The position numbers and the translations under genes are program-made. The notes below the pieces were generated by a model that saw nothing but the letters and a program-made list of their open reading frames with translations, was not told the DNA's origin and searched no databases. Shown here in pieces: positions 47,416 to 56,626 of a stretch of DNA of 64,000 nt. Numbering within the stretch: the stretch's first letter is position 1; every line of letters begins with the position of its first letter. The stretch is from assembly GCF_009720625.1 (NCBI RefSeq), contig NZ_CP046266.1, positions 939,501 to 1,003,500 of the forward strand. The letters are read 5' to 3'. The stretch is from Metabacillus sediminilitoris (GTDB lineage Bacteria; Bacillota; Bacilli; Bacillales; Bacillaceae).

Positions 47416-49263
47416 ATGCATGGAGCATCTGTTACATCATTAGTTATTGTTATTCTCGCAGCCTTTATTACTCCGATTTTGTTACATCGTTTTAAAATGA
47501 ATTTTATGCCTGTTGTTGTGGCTGAAATTATTGTCGGATTAATTATAGGGAAAAGCGGATTCGATATTGTATCACAGGATATGTGGCTTGAAACATTGTC
47601 AATGCTCGGCTTTATTTTCTTGATGTTTTTGAGTGGGCTTGAAATTGACTTTTCCGCTTTCGCGAAAGGAAAAAAGAAGGAAAAGCTTCCATCTGGAAAA
47701 GATGCTCCAAATACATTTGCTGTAGCATCGATCGTCTTTGCTGGTATTTTTGTCCTTTCCTTATTGCTTTCATATCTCTTTGTCCTGATTGGGTTAATAG
47801 ACAACGCGTTTTTAATGACGCTTATTATCTCAACTATTTCTCTTGGGGTAGTGGTGCCGACTTTAAAAGAAGGTGGCATCATGAATTCAAATATCGGCCA
47901 GATTATTTTACTAGTCGCTGTCATTGCTGATTTGGTCACTATGATTTTGCTAGCAGTATTTGCATCAATTTACGGTGGAGGAGATAGTAATACATGGCTG
48001 TTATTAATTCTATTTGCTGCAGGTGTATTACTTTATTTCTTAGGAAAATCGTTTAAGCATCGCTCGTTTATTGAAACGATGTCAAAGGGAACAATTCAGA
48101 TCGGTACTCGTGCTGTATTTACGCTTATTATTGTTTTGGTAGCCATCTCTGAAACAATCGGTGCTGAGAATATTCTTGGAGCATTTTTAGCAGGTGTTCT
48201 TGTCTCGTTATTATCACCAAATAAGGAAATGGTACAGAAGCTTGATTCGTTCGGTTATGGGTTTTTAATCCCGATTTTCTTTGTGATGGTTGGAGTAGAC
48301 TTAGATATTTGGGCATTGTTTAAAGATCCGAAAATCTTTTTATTAATTCCTTTACTATTGATTGCACTTTTAATTTCTAAAATCATACCAATATTCTTCT
48401 TGAAACGCTGGTATGATCTCAAAACAACACTTGCATCAGGATTTCTCTTAACTTCAACACTTTCATTAGTGATTGCCGCCGCAACGGTTGGTGAACGTAT
48501 GGAGATTATTACTCCTGAAATTTCGGGAGCTCTTATTTTAGTTGCAGTCATAACAAGTATTTTTACGCCGATTTTCTTTAAAAAGCTCTTCCCAAAACAT
48601 AAAACAGAACAGGCGAAAATTAAGGTTGCATTTATTGGAGCAAATCAAACATCCTTACCTGTTACTAGAGAGCTAAACCCCGAATTATATGAAACAATTG
48701 TCTTTCATACACAGCAAGATAAAATCGATAAGCAAATCGCTGAATCTATGTTTGAAATAAAAGAAATCACTGATTTTGAAGTGGAAACATTAAAAGAACA
48801 ACATGCATTTGATGTGGACCTCATCGTTGTGGCAACAGGTGATGAACAAAGAAATGCTGATATTGCTTTGTTTGCAAAAGAAGAGGAAGTGAATCGAATC
48901 ATTGCAAGCGTTGCTTCCCCAGAATTAGATATGAAACTGAAAGAGCACGGTATTGATGTGTTTTCTACATTACTTTCTACAAAAACGATGCTTCGAGCAC
49001 TCATTGAAGCTCCAGGTGTGATGAAGATCTTAACAAATCAGGAATCAATGCTGTATCAAATCAACTTAAGCAACGCGAAATATAACAACATTTTACTTCG
49101 AAATTTCCCGTTTACAGGCGATATTATTTTTGTGCGAATCTTCCGTGGAAAGGATTCCATAGTCCCGCATGGAGATACTGATCTGAAAGTTGGGGATCGT
49201 CTCATTGTGACAGGATCAAGAGAGTATGTGAAGGAGTTAAAACGTGAGCTTGAGCTTAGATAA
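47416..49263 (+). CDS. yjbQ: YjbQ, CPA2-type cation/proton antiporter with RCK domain
   Basis: 615 residues. The N-terminal about 400 residues are hydrophobic with a KefB-like core (EIIVGLIIGKSGFD, FLMFLSGLEIDF), then a TrkA-N Rossmann region (VAFIGANQTSLPV...DLIVVATGDEQRNADIA) and a TrkA-C domain to the end (GDTDLKVGDRLIVTGSREYV). It likely exchanges K+ for H+, gated by nucleotides. ATG 47416 after AGAGGAGGG; the TTG just before is less likely. It is the last gene before the thiamine region. Confidence 0.9.
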   Translation: MHGASVTSLVIVILAAFITPILLHRFKMNFMPVVVAEIIVGLIIGKSGFDIVSQDMWLETLSMLGFIFLMFLSGLEIDFSAFAKGKKKEKLPSGKDAPNTFAVASIVFAGIFVLSLLLSYLFVLIGLIDNAFLMTLIISTISLGVVVPTLKEGGIMNSNIGQIILLVAVIADLVTMILLAVFASIYGGGDSNTWLLLILFAAGVLLYFLGKSFKHRSFIETMSKGTIQIGTRAVFTLIIVLVAISETIGAENILGAFLAGVLVSLLSPNKEMVQKLDSFGYGFLIPIFFVMVGVDLDIWALFKDPKIFLLIPLLLIALLISKIIPIFFLKRWYDLKTTLASGFLLTSTLSLVIAAATVGERMEIITPEISGALILVAVITSIFTPIFFKKLFPKHKTEQAKIKVAFIGANQTSLPVTRELNPELYETIVFHTQQDKIDKQIAESMFEIKEITDFEVETLKEQHAFDVDLIVVATGDEQRNADIALFAKEEEVNRIIASVASPELDMKLKEHGIDVFSTLLSTKTMLRALIEAPGVMKILTNQESMLYQINLSNAKYNNILLRNFPFTGDIIFVRIFRGKDSIVPHGDTDLKVGDRLIVTGSREYVKELKRELELR

Positions 49264-49275
49264 CAACTTTTACTC

Positions 49276-49303
49276 TTGAAAGTTATTAATCATTTGGTAT
49301 GAT
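49276..49303 (+). promoter_or_regulatory. candidate thi operon promoter
   Basis: TTGAAA (49276-49281), 16-base spacer and TATGAT (49298-49303) with an extended TGG before the -10. It lies upstream of repeat B4 and the TPP aptamer and has no other gene to serve, so the leader would contain the whole repeat. Confidence 0.6.
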
Positions 49304-49312
49304 AGAGATATG

Positions 49313-49492
49313 AGAAAAGCGGATGCGCCTTGTTCAGCCTCAGGCAAATAAGACGCGCATGAATAGAAGGCGTTCTTTGCCTTCAATTCATGAGTGGCTT
49401 ATGATCTCGAGGCAGTCAATAACGCGACATCCTGTCGCATTGACTGCACTTGCACGTCCTGTGCTTCGGGGCTGCGGCGCAGGAGCTAGACA
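49313..49492 (+). repeat. repeat family B, copy 4 (in the thi leader)
   Basis: GAAAAGCGGATGCGCC at the left, ATAAGACGCGCATGAATAGAAGG...GCCTTCAATTCATGAGTGGCTTAT as the central hairpin, GATCTCGAGGCAG, then GCACTTGCACGTCCTGTGC and GCGCAGGAGCTAGACA at the right. It is about 180 bp, opposite in orientation to copy 1. It lies between the candidate promoter and the TPP aptamer. Confidence 0.85.
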
Positions 49493-49510
49493 AAAAACTT
49501 AATAATGATT

Positions 49511-49608
49511 AACCGCTAGGGGAGCCCTATAGTATGGGCTGAGATTAAAGTGCTTCTTTAAGACCCTTATAACCTGATCTGGTTCATACCAGCGTAGGGA
49601 AGTGGATA
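49511..49608 (+). promoter_or_regulatory. TPP riboswitch (THI box)
   Basis: The aptamer is recognised by AGGGGAGCC, GGCTGAGATTA, GACCCTTATAACCTGATCTGG and GGTTCATACCAGCGTAGGGAAGTGG, the universal THI-box blocks. The terminator at 49634 follows within 30 bases, so thiamine pyrophosphate should stop transcription. It controls tenI-thiO-thiS-thiG-thiF. Confidence 0.97.
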
Positions 49609-49633
49609 CGGCATATTTATAACTATGTGTATA

Positions 49634-49672
49634 AACCACTTTCTTATTTTGGAAAGTGGTTTTTTGTTTTTG
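49634..49672 (+). terminator. riboswitch-controlled terminator
   Basis: ACCACTTTC / GAAAGTGGT stem followed by TTTTTTGTTTTT. The left arm partly mirrors GGGAAGTGG at the aptamer end, giving the anti-terminator competition. Confidence 0.85.
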
Positions 49673-49899
49673 GTTTAGACTTTCTTCTAAGAGATTGTTG
49701 CTTTTAGAACGAAAAAACTATTTAAGGTTGATTGGAGCAGATTACGAGACTCCTGCGGGTGCAGCGGGACAGGTGAGACTCATGCAGGCGTTTACGCCGA
49801 GGAGGCTCACCGCCCGCCCCACGGTCATCGTGCATCTCTCGCTGCAATCAACCACACTGCACTACTTGGTAAATACCAACAAAGTATGAGAAAACAGCC
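49673..49899 (+). repeat. repeat family A, copy 5 (between thi terminator and tenI)
   Basis: Near-complete copy; left end TAGACTTTCTTCTAAGAG is altered, the inner ends GGTTGATTGGAGC / GCTGCAATCAACC and the core CTCCTGCGGGTGCAGCGGG are typical, the right end is GAGAAAACAGCC. It begins right after the riboswitch terminator, in the place where tenA would be expected. Confidence 0.9.
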
Positions 49900-49935
49900 T
49901 TATTTTAAAAAAATCATTAAATCAAGGTGAGAAAA

Positions 49936-50529
49936 GTGGAAATTCATGTAATTACAGATGGAAAACAGACAGTGGAAGATGTGACTGCCCGTATTTTAAT
50001 GATTCACAAACAAGCAGACTTTATCCACATTCGTGAAAAATCAAAACCTGTTTCTGAAATTCTGAAAATTGTCGCAATATTAATTGATGGCGGTGTGCCA
50101 AGACGTAAGCTTGTAATCAATGACCGACTTGATGTCGCATTACTTAATCAAATTCCTAATGTGCACTTACCAGGGCATAGCTTTCCAATCGAAAGAGTGA
50201 GGGAATTTGAACCTGCATTAAGGATTGGCCGCTCAGTTCATTCTCTTGAAGAGGCGATGGAATGTGAAAGAGCGGGAGCAGATTATGTATTGTTTGGTCA
50301 TGTGTTCGCAACTGAGTCAAAAGCAGCTTTATTGCCACGCGGAGTAAAGCAATTAGCTGACATATGTCAACATATCCAAATTCCAGTGATTGCGATTGGC
50401 GGGATCGTTCCGGATACCATTCCAAAGTTAAAAGGCATAAAAGTGAGTGGAGTTGCTGTTATGTCATATGTTATTGGAAGTGAGCATCCTGCTCGTGCCA
50501 TACAGAATATAAAAGCGAGTTTTGCCTAA
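49936..50529 (+). CDS. tenI: thiazole tautomerase TenI
   Basis: 197-residue TIM-barrel related to ThiE; TenI aromatises the thiazole phosphate made by ThiG. ITDGKQ, FIHIREKSK, GRSVHSLEEAMECERAGADYVLFGHVFAT and IPVIAIGGI match TenI; the ThiE pyrophosphate residues are missing as expected. It starts at GTG (MEIHVITD) after AAGGTGAG. First protein gene of the operon behind the TPP switch; tenA is absent. thiO follows after 11 bases. Confidence 0.92.
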   Translation: MEIHVITDGKQTVEDVTARILMIHKQADFIHIREKSKPVSEILKIVAILIDGGVPRRKLVINDRLDVALLNQIPNVHLPGHSFPIERVREFEPALRIGRSVHSLEEAMECERAGADYVLFGHVFATESKAALLPRGVKQLADICQHIQIPVIAIGGIVPDTIPKLKGIKVSGVAVMSYVIGSEHPARAIQNIKASFA

Positions 50530-50540
50530 GGAGGAATACC

Positions 50541-51659
50541 ATGAACAAACAATATGAGGTAGGAATAATCGGCGGTGGCATCATTGGTCAATCAATTGCC
50601 TATCACTTAGCAAAAGAAGGTGTTTCTGTCCTAGTCTTAGAAAGTCATAAAATCGGCACAGGGGCAACAAGTGCTGCAGCTGGTATGCTTGGAGCGAATT
50701 CTGAGCTTGAAAAAAATGACGCTTTTTATCAATTTGCGAAAGAAAGTCAACGGCTATATCATAGCTTACAATATGAACTTTCAGAACGATCACAGATCAA
50801 TATTGGGCTTGTTGATAAAGGGATGTATAAAATCGCCATGAATGATGATGAAGCTGATTCTTTAAAAGAAGCAGCAAGCTACTATAAGTCAGTAGAATGG
50901 CATGAAAAAGAGATGGTGCTTGAACATGAATCAACCCTTTCAACGAGTATTAAAGGGGCATTATACATAAAAGAGGATGGTCATGTCTCACCACTACATG
51001 TTTGTGCAGCATTTTCAAAGTCTGCTAGTTTACTAGGAGCAACAATTTTAGAAAATTCACCTGTACATGCTATTAAAAAAACGTCAAAGAATGGCTATAC
51101 GTTATCAACTCCACGAGCTGATTTTAGTGTTAACAAAGTCGTGATAGCGAATGGCGTGTGGAGTGGACATTTCTTCAAGCAATTAGGTGTAAATGCAGGA
51201 ATGAAGCCTGTAAAGGGAGAATGTCTTTCTGTTAAAAGCAGCGAAATAAGTTTAGAAAAAACGATCTTTTATGACCATTGTTATATCGTCCCGAAAGGGG
51301 ATGGAAGAATCGTTATCGGCGCAACAATGGTTGAAGATGATTGGAGTACAGCACCGACAATTGGAGGAATCCAGTCGCTTATTGAAAAAATAACACCGAT
51401 CATGCCAAGCATTGCTTCCTCACAGCTACATGAAACTTGGTCAGGGTTGAGGCCACAATCACATGATGGAAAGCCATATATTGGCCAGCATCCGAATGGA
51501 GAACACATTTATTTTGCAACAGGCCATTATCGCAATGGTATCCTTTTAGCACCGAAGACAGGTGAGATGGTAAGGGATCTTATTCTAGGCAGACAACAAA
51601 ATGAGGATTATATCAATACGTTTTCAATAGTTAGACCACAATTGCAAGCAATGAGGTGA
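50541..51659 (+). CDS. thiO: glycine oxidase ThiO
   Basis: FAD-dependent oxidase supplying iminoglycine (dehydroglycine) for the thiazole, 372 residues. The N-terminal FAD motif GIIGGGIIGQSIAYHLAKEGV and the ATSAAAGMLG block are typical, as is HETWSGLRPQSHDGKPYIG near the C-terminus. RBS AAGGAGG. It is 4 bases ahead of thiS, so cotranslated. Confidence 0.94.
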   Translation: MNKQYEVGIIGGGIIGQSIAYHLAKEGVSVLVLESHKIGTGATSAAAGMLGANSELEKNDAFYQFAKESQRLYHSLQYELSERSQINIGLVDKGMYKIAMNDDEADSLKEAASYYKSVEWHEKEMVLEHESTLSTSIKGALYIKEDGHVSPLHVCAAFSKSASLLGATILENSPVHAIKKTSKNGYTLSTPRADFSVNKVVIANGVWSGHFFKQLGVNAGMKPVKGECLSVKSSEISLEKTIFYDHCYIVPKGDGRIVIGATMVEDDWSTAPTIGGIQSLIEKITPIMPSIASSQLHETWSGLRPQSHDGKPYIGQHPNGEHIYFATGHYRNGILLAPKTGEMVRDLILGRQQNEDYINTFSIVRPQLQAMR

Positions 51660-51663
51660 AAGT

Positions 51664-51867
51664 ATGACCATTAAATTAAATGGTGAATTAGTAGAGTTAA
51701 GTTTTGATGTAGGGACGATTCAACAATTACTAGCATTCTATCAATTAGAAGATCGCTTAGTCATTGTTGAGCATAATCGAGAAATTATATTAAAAGATCA
51801 TTACGAGTCAACTCCGTTACAAAACGGTGATGAGGTTGAACTCGTACATTTTGTAGGAGGAGGATGA
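51664..51867 (+). CDS. thiS: sulfur carrier ThiS
   Basis: 67-residue ubiquitin-fold sulfur carrier. It ends in VHFVGGG; the C-terminal Gly is adenylated by ThiF and then carries thiocarboxylate sulfur to Thi[15 protein letters not shown] and the [13 protein letters not shown] strand match ThiS. It is directly followed by thiG. Confidence 0.95.
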   Translation: MTIKLNGELVELSFDVGTIQQLLAFYQLEDRLVIVEHNREIILKDHYESTPLQNGDEVELVHFVGGG

Positions 51868-51871
51868 TTTT

Positions 51872-52639
51872 ATGTTAAAAATAGCTGACAAAACATTTCA
51901 ATCAAGATTATTATTAGGTACAGGAAAATACCCTTCATTTAATATTCAAAAGGAAGCTGTTGCACAGTCTGAGTCTGAAATCTTAACGTTTGCAGTACGA
52001 AGAATGAATATTTTTGAGCCAACACAGCCAAATTTTTTAGAACAATTGGATGTATCAAAATATACACTTTTACCTAATACTGCAGGTGCGAAAACAGCTG
52101 AAGAAGCGGTAAGAATTGCAAAGCTTGCAAAAGCTTCCGGCTTATGTGACATGATAAAAGTAGAAGTCATTGGTGATGACAGATCTTTGCTTCCAGATCC
52201 TGTTGAAACATTAAAGGCTAGTGAAATGCTTTTAGAAGAAGGCTTTATTGTTTTACCATACACTTCGGATGATGTTGTATTAGCTAGAAGATTAGAAGAA
52301 TTAGGTGTCCATGCGATTATGCCTGGTGCATCACCAATTGGATCCGGACAAGGGATCTTGAATCCTTTAAATCTAAGATTTATCATTGAACAATCGAAAG
52401 TTCCTGTCATCGTAGATGCAGGTATTGGCTCGCCTTCAGATGCTGCACTTGCAATGGAGCTTGGAGCTGATGGTGTTTTATTAAATACAGCTGTTTCTGC
52501 TGCACAGGATCCAGTGAAAATGGCCATTGCGATGAAGCTAGCAATTGAAGCTGGTCGATTAGGCTATGAGGCTGGAAGAATTCCTAAAAAAGAATATGCA
52601 ACAGCGAGCAGCCCGACAGAGGGAATGATGACAAGTTAA
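51872..52639 (+). CDS. thiG: thiazole synthase ThiG
   Basis: 255-residue TIM-barrel that condenses DXP, iminoglycine and ThiS sulfur. Lys96 in [11 protein letters not shown] forms the imine with [20 protein letters not shown] and [13 protein letters not shown]...[18 protein letters not shown] are signatures. RBS AGGAGGAGG overlaps the thiS end; the stop overlaps the thiF ATG. Confidence 0.96.
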   Translation: MLKIADKTFQSRLLLGTGKYPSFNIQKEAVAQSESEILTFAVRRMNIFEPTQPNFLEQLDVSKYTLLPNTAGAKTAEEAVRIAKLAKASGLCDMIKVEVIGDDRSLLPDPVETLKASEMLLEEGFIVLPYTSDDVVLARRLEELGVHAIMPGASPIGSGQGILNPLNLRFIIEQSKVPVIVDAGIGSPSDAALAMELGADGVLLNTAVSAAQDPVKMAIAMKLAIEAGRLGYEAGRIPKKEYATASSPTEGMMTS

Positions 52640-53655
52640 TGGAACGTTATTCACGACAAATATTATTTTCTCCAATTGGCGAGTGCGGTCAAGAAAAGAT
52701 CAAAAATAAGCATGTGTTAATTGTCGGCGCAGGTGCGCTAGGAACAGCAAATGCAGAAATGATCGCAAGGGCGGGAATCGGGAAATTAACGATTATTGAC
52801 CGTGATTATGTGGAATGGAGCAATTTGCAAAGACAGCAGCTTTATATTGAGGATGATGCGATTAATCGGATTCCAAAGGCGATTGCTGCAAAAACACATT
52901 TACATGAGATCAATTCTGAAGTTGAGGTACAAGCATTTGTAGAGGATGTAACATCAGCAAATATTGAAGGCTGGATCAATGGTGTCGATGTCATTGTAGA
53001 TTCTACTGATAACTTTGACACAAGACTTTTAATCAATGATGTCTCATTAAAGCACAATATTCCATGGATATATGGAGGCTGTGTCGGAAGCTATGGTCTT
53101 TCTTTTACCGTTATTCCGAATAAAACACCATGTTTGCATTGCCTATTAAAGCATATTCCTTTTAATGGACTAACATGTGATACGGTAGGGGTAATCTCAC
53201 CAATTGTGAGTATGGTTACATCACATCAAACAACAGAAGTTCTAAAACTACTTGTTGGTGATGAAGAAAACAGACGAAACAAGCTTGTATCATTTGATCT
53301 ATGGAAAAATCAATATTCATCCATTAATATGGATCGACTAAAAAATGATGCGTGTCCGACATGTGGTACTAACCCAGTCTATCCATATTTAACAGCGGAA
53401 AGAGAAACGAAAGCAGCTGTTCTTTGTGGAAGAGATACCGTGCAAATTAGGCCAACGAATGGAATGCAAGTTTCATTTGAAAGCATTTCTGAACGAGTTA
53501 AACCCATTGCAGATGCATTTTTAGAAAATCCGTTTTTAATGTCATTTACATTCGGTGATCACCGCATCGTTCTTTTCAAGGATGGTCGTGCACTTATTCA
53601 TGGAACAAAGGATATTTCTGAAGCGAAAAAGATTTATCATCGTTATGTTGGCTAG
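52639..53655 (+). CDS. thiF: ThiF, adenylyltransferase for ThiS
   Basis: 338-residue MoeB/E1-like enzyme activating ThiS. The nucleotide motif [36 protein letters not shown], the [14 protein letters not shown] region and two Cys pairs for zinc (CLHC and CPTC) are all present. It lies at the 3' end of the intact part of the operon; the thiD remnant begins 16 bases after its stop. Confidence 0.94.
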   Translation: MERYSRQILFSPIGECGQEKIKNKHVLIVGAGALGTANAEMIARAGIGKLTIIDRDYVEWSNLQRQQLYIEDDAINRIPKAIAAKTHLHEINSEVEVQAFVEDVTSANIEGWINGVDVIVDSTDNFDTRLLINDVSLKHNIPWIYGGCVGSYGLSFTVIPNKTPCLHCLLKHIPFNGLTCDTVGVISPIVSMVTSHQTTEVLKLLVGDEENRRNKLVSFDLWKNQYSSINMDRLKNDACPTCGTNPVYPYLTAERETKAAVLCGRDTVQIRPTNGMQVSFESISERVKPIADAFLENPFLMSFTFGDHRIVLFKDGRALIHGTKDISEAKKIYHRYVG

Positions 53656-53671
53656 AGTTTTGGGGAGTAAA

Positions 53672-53873
53672 ATGGCTGTATATTGTGCCTTAACAATTGC
53701 AGGCTCTGATTTGGGCGGAGGTGCAGGAATTCAAGCGGATATAAAAACGTTTAAAGAGGTCGATGTATTTGGAATGACTGCCATTACCGCTATCACGGCG
53801 TAAAATGCGCTTCGTGTTTAAGGTGTCTATCCCAAACGGCAGTGGCCACGGTCCAACAAATCATTGGGCATAT
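53672..53873 (+). pseudogene. thiD: thiD remnant (HMP / HMP-P kinase)
   Basis: The start and N-terminus are clear: after [25 protein letters not shown] then [23 protein letters not shown], the ThiD signature except that GSDS is changed to GSDL. After residue 43 two stop codons lie where glutamines belong (TA-Q-N and V-Q-GVYP), both CAA to TAA. Similarity ends about 53870 and the other four-fifths of the gene is absent, so it cannot make ThiD. Confidence 0.85.
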
Positions 53874-53900
53874 AATAAAGTGAAAGTATCAAGTTAATGA

Positions 53901-53995
53901 AATAGACTGACTCTTGCAATCCTGCCTGCATTACTGACTGGTTTATGTCAGAAAGTACGGCAGGAAAACGTAAAGTGTCAGTCTATTTTTTTAGA
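53901..53995 (+). ncRNA. strong stem-loop element in the decayed thi region
   Basis: AATAGACTGACTCTT pairs with the AGTGTCAGTCTATT arm at 53979-53992 and ends in TTTTTTT. Inside, CCTGCC / GGCAGG and CTGAC / GTCAG form a second stacked stem. The 95-base structure is far larger than a simple terminator. It may be a small RNA, a repeat unit or a terminator fixed after the thiD deletion. Confidence 0.5.
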
Positions 53996-54088
53996 TGAAA
54001 ATTTGAGTTTGATACGTAAATTCAGCGAGTAAAGGTTGGACGGCACTAAGCCCGGGAAAGTATTTAAACGTAAAAGGAGGAAGTACTG

Positions 54089-54727
54089 TTGAATATATCT
54101 GAGGCATTACGCCTGTATTTTATAATGGGTTTTAGTGAATTGGCGTGATTTTGATCCTGAAAAAACATTAGTTGAGGCGATTAAGGGGGAATTACTCTTT
54201 TTCAATATAGGGAAAAGGGTGATGTCTGTTTACAAAGCCAGGAGTACATAGAGTTAGGAAAACGTTTAAGAAAACTTTGTAAGTTGTATAAAGTTCCTTT
54301 TATAGTAAATGATGATATTGAGCTTGCCATAGAGCTTTCTGCCGACGACGTTCATATCGGTCAAGATGATGGTGATCCCATTTTGGTAAGGAAAAAGCTT
54401 GGACATGATCGCTGGTTAGGGATATCGACACATTCTGTTGCTGAAGCAAATCAAGCAGTAAAGGATGGTGCTGATTATATTGGGGTCGGTCCAATGTTCA
54501 CTACAAAGACGAAAACTGATGCACAAGCAGTTGTCGGCCCGCACGCAGTTAATAACACAAATAAGAGCATCAGGACTAGCGGAATTACCCATTATCGGAA
54601 TTGGCGGGATTACCTTAGAGAATGCAGGTTTCGTCTATCAAGCTGGTGCAAATGGTGTAGCGGTTATCAGTTCAATTAGTAAGCAAGGGCACCTAGGGAA
54701 GCAGCAGCAGAGTTTCGTAAAGTGTAA
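54089..54727 (+). pseudogene. thiE: thiE with multiple frameshifts (thiamine-phosphate synthase)
   Basis: A good site AAAAGGAGG and TTG start at 54089 lead to NISEALRLYFIMG, then the frame breaks. Similarity then jumps among three frames: DFDPEKTLVEAIKG, TLFQYREKGDVCLQSQEYIELGKRLRK...DDVHIGQDDGDP, WLGISTHSVAEANQAVKDGADYIGVGPMF, then ASGLAELPIIGIGGITLENAGFV and AAAEFRKV. At least four small indels, near 54132, 54191, 54555 and 54700. ThiE joins thiazole and pyrimidine phosphates; this copy cannot work. Confidence 0.85.
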
Positions 54728-54784
54728 TCACAACAATTTCTTAAGAAAAACCTATGTAACATAGCACTTTATTATATTTGATGC

Positions 54785-54808
54785 TATAATTATAACCAGG
54801 TACTAATA
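54785..54808 (+). promoter_or_regulatory. fabI promoter region with FapR operator
   Basis: TATAAT at 54785-54790 is immediately followed by TTATAACCAGGTACTAAT, a FapR box in which the right half GGTACTAAT is perfect. FapR binding here would block fabI transcription. A matching -35 is not clear. Confidence 0.7.
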
Positions 54809-54835
54809 ACTTGTATTAATATTAGGAGGATATAT

Positions 54836-55609
54836 ATGAACTTATCACTTAATGGACGTAATATTGTCGTTATGGGAGTAGCAAACAAACGAAGCATCGC
54901 CTGGGGGATTGCACGTTCTTTACATACTGCTGGAGCAAGATTAATTTTTACATATGCTGGAGAACGTTTAGAGAAATCTGTTCGTGAATTAGCAGATTCG
55001 TTAGAAAGAAACGATTCGATCGTTTTACCTTGTGATGTTACAAATGATGAGGAAATTAAAACTTGCTTCGGGACAATTAAAGAAGAAGTTGGAGCGATCC
55101 ATGGTGTTGCACACTGTATTGCATTTGCTAACAAAGAAGAGCTGCAAGGAGAATATATGAATACAACACGTGATGGCTTCTTACTTGCACATAACATTAG
55201 CTCATATTCACTAACTGCTGTAGCGAAAGAAGCAAGACCGCTAATGACTGAAGGTGGCAGCATTGTGACATTAACTTACCTTGGCGGAGAGCGAGTATTA
55301 CCAAACTACAACGTAATGGGCGTTGCGAAAGCATCTCTAGATGCAAGTGTAAGATACTTAGCTAGCGATCTAGGAAAAGACGGAATTCGTGTGAATTCAA
55401 TATCTGCTGGTCCAATCCGTACATTATCTGCAAAAGGAATTAGCGATTTCAATACAATCCTAAAAGAAATCGAAGAACGTGCACCTTTACGTAGAACAAC
55501 AACACCAGAAGAAATTGGAGATACAGCTTTATTCTTATTTAGTGATCTTTCAAGAGGTATGACTGGTGAAAATCTCCATGTCGATTCTGGCTATCATATT
55601 ATTGCTTAA
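54836..55609 (+). CDS. fabI: enoyl-ACP reductase FabI
   Basis: NADH-dependent enoyl-ACP reductase, last step of each elongation cycle; 257 residues. IVVMGVANKRSIAWGIA is the SDR-type cofactor loop, Tyr148 and Tyr158 with Lys165 (Y-x6-K) are catalytic and AGPIRTLSAKGI follows. RBS TTAGGAGG. Monocistronic, under FapR, and a known triclosan target in the family. Confidence 0.95.
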   Translation: MNLSLNGRNIVVMGVANKRSIAWGIARSLHTAGARLIFTYAGERLEKSVRELADSLERNDSIVLPCDVTNDEEIKTCFGTIKEEVGAIHGVAHCIAFANKEELQGEYMNTTRDGFLLAHNISSYSLTAVAKEARPLMTEGGSIVTLTYLGGERVLPNYNVMGVAKASLDASVRYLASDLGKDGIRVNSISAGPIRTLSAKGISDFNTILKEIEERAPLRRTTTPEEIGDTALFLFSDLSRGMTGENLHVDSGYHIIA

Positions 55610-55632
55610 CCAATGATGGAATGACGATAATA

Positions 55633-55667
55633 AAAACCTAATCCTTTAAAGGATTAGGTTTTTTCAT
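55633..55667. terminator. bidirectional terminator between fabI and the EAL gene
   Basis: AAAACCTAATCC / GGATTAGGTTTT stem with a 6-base loop and T runs on both strands, between convergent genes. Confidence 0.88.
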
Positions 55668-55672
55668 ATTCA

Positions 55673-56626
55673 TTAGTTGATATAATCCTCTGCCTCATTT
55701 TTACTTTTTATGATCTTTCCATTCAAAAGACTACTAGCAGGCTGGCGTTTAAGGACAATTCCATTTTGCACAAGGATGATTTCATCGGAAATATCAATCA
55801 TGACAGATCTCGATTTACTATTTGTTTTAATCAAGCTGATACTTTGTTTCGCAGTGTTCGTTATGGAAGGAATGGGGTTATTTGGCTTGGCTATAAAAAA
55901 ACCTTGTCCGTAATCAATGCCTAAGTCAATGACCTTTTTGAGTTCAGCTTCTGTTTCGATACCTTCAGCAATGATTTCACTGTTCATTTTCTTGGCAAAT
56001 GATACAAAGGCTTCTAAGATATTTGATTTTACGTCGTTAGAATCGATTCCTGATATTAATGAACGATCAATCTTTATGTAGTCAGGCATTAATTCAGATA
56101 TTGATTGTAAAGATGAGTAACCTGCTCCTGCATCATCAATTGCAATTTGAAATCCTTGTTCACGATAATGATGTAAAGCATTCCGAAAAGCGGCAAAGTC
56201 ATGGATGGCGTTTCTTTCTGTAATTTCAAAAACAATATTATTAGGTTGAAGCCCATAATGATGCAGCAAAGAAATCGTGTGGCCTGGATTAAACTGATGA
56301 TCATATATTACTTGTGAATTTAAATTTATAAACAATTTTGATCCATTTGACATGCCTTTGCTTTCCTCAAAAGCACGCTCTCTTGCAATCTTTTCCAATG
56401 AGTATAAGAATCCTTCTTTTTCTGCATATGAAAACAGATGTGCAGGACGATGAAAAAAACTATGCAGCGGTCCTCGTGATAGTGCCTCAAACCCATATGT
56501 TTGCTGACTATGAAAATGAACAATTGGTTGAAAATGAATGGTGAGCTGTTTTTTTTCAAGGATATTCAAAAATTCATCCTTTAAAATTGCTCCTTCATTA
56601 GTTGTGTCTGTCTTAACATTGTTCAT
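55673..56626 (-). CDS. EAL-domain protein (c-di-GMP phosphodiesterase type)
   Basis: 317 residues, no signal peptide. The EAL domain spans about 25-240: FEALSRG holds the EAL glutamate, INLNSQV the metal Asn, ITER the next Glu, IDDAGAG the Asp pair (usual form DDFGxG), IKIDRSL the Lys, AEGIE and YGQGFF the last Glu/Gln. All catalytic positions look present, so activity is likely. The C-terminal 70 residues (from SISLIKTNSKSRSVMIDI) are a short extra domain with no motif I can name. RBS AAAGGAG. Confidence 0.85.
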   Translation of the reverse strand: MNNVKTDTTNEGAILKDEFLNILEKKQLTIHFQPIVHFHSQQTYGFEALSRGPLHSFFHRPAHLFSYAEKEGFLYSLEKIARERAFEESKGMSNGSKLFINLNSQVIYDHQFNPGHTISLLHHYGLQPNNIVFEITERNAIHDFAAFRNALHHYREQGFQIAIDDAGAGYSSLQSISELMPDYIKIDRSLISGIDSNDVKSNILEAFVSFAKKMNSEIIAEGIETEAELKKVIDLGIDYGQGFFIAKPNNPIPSITNTAKQSISLIKTNSKSRSVMIDISDEIILVQNGIVLKRQPASSLLNGKIIKSKNEAEDYIN

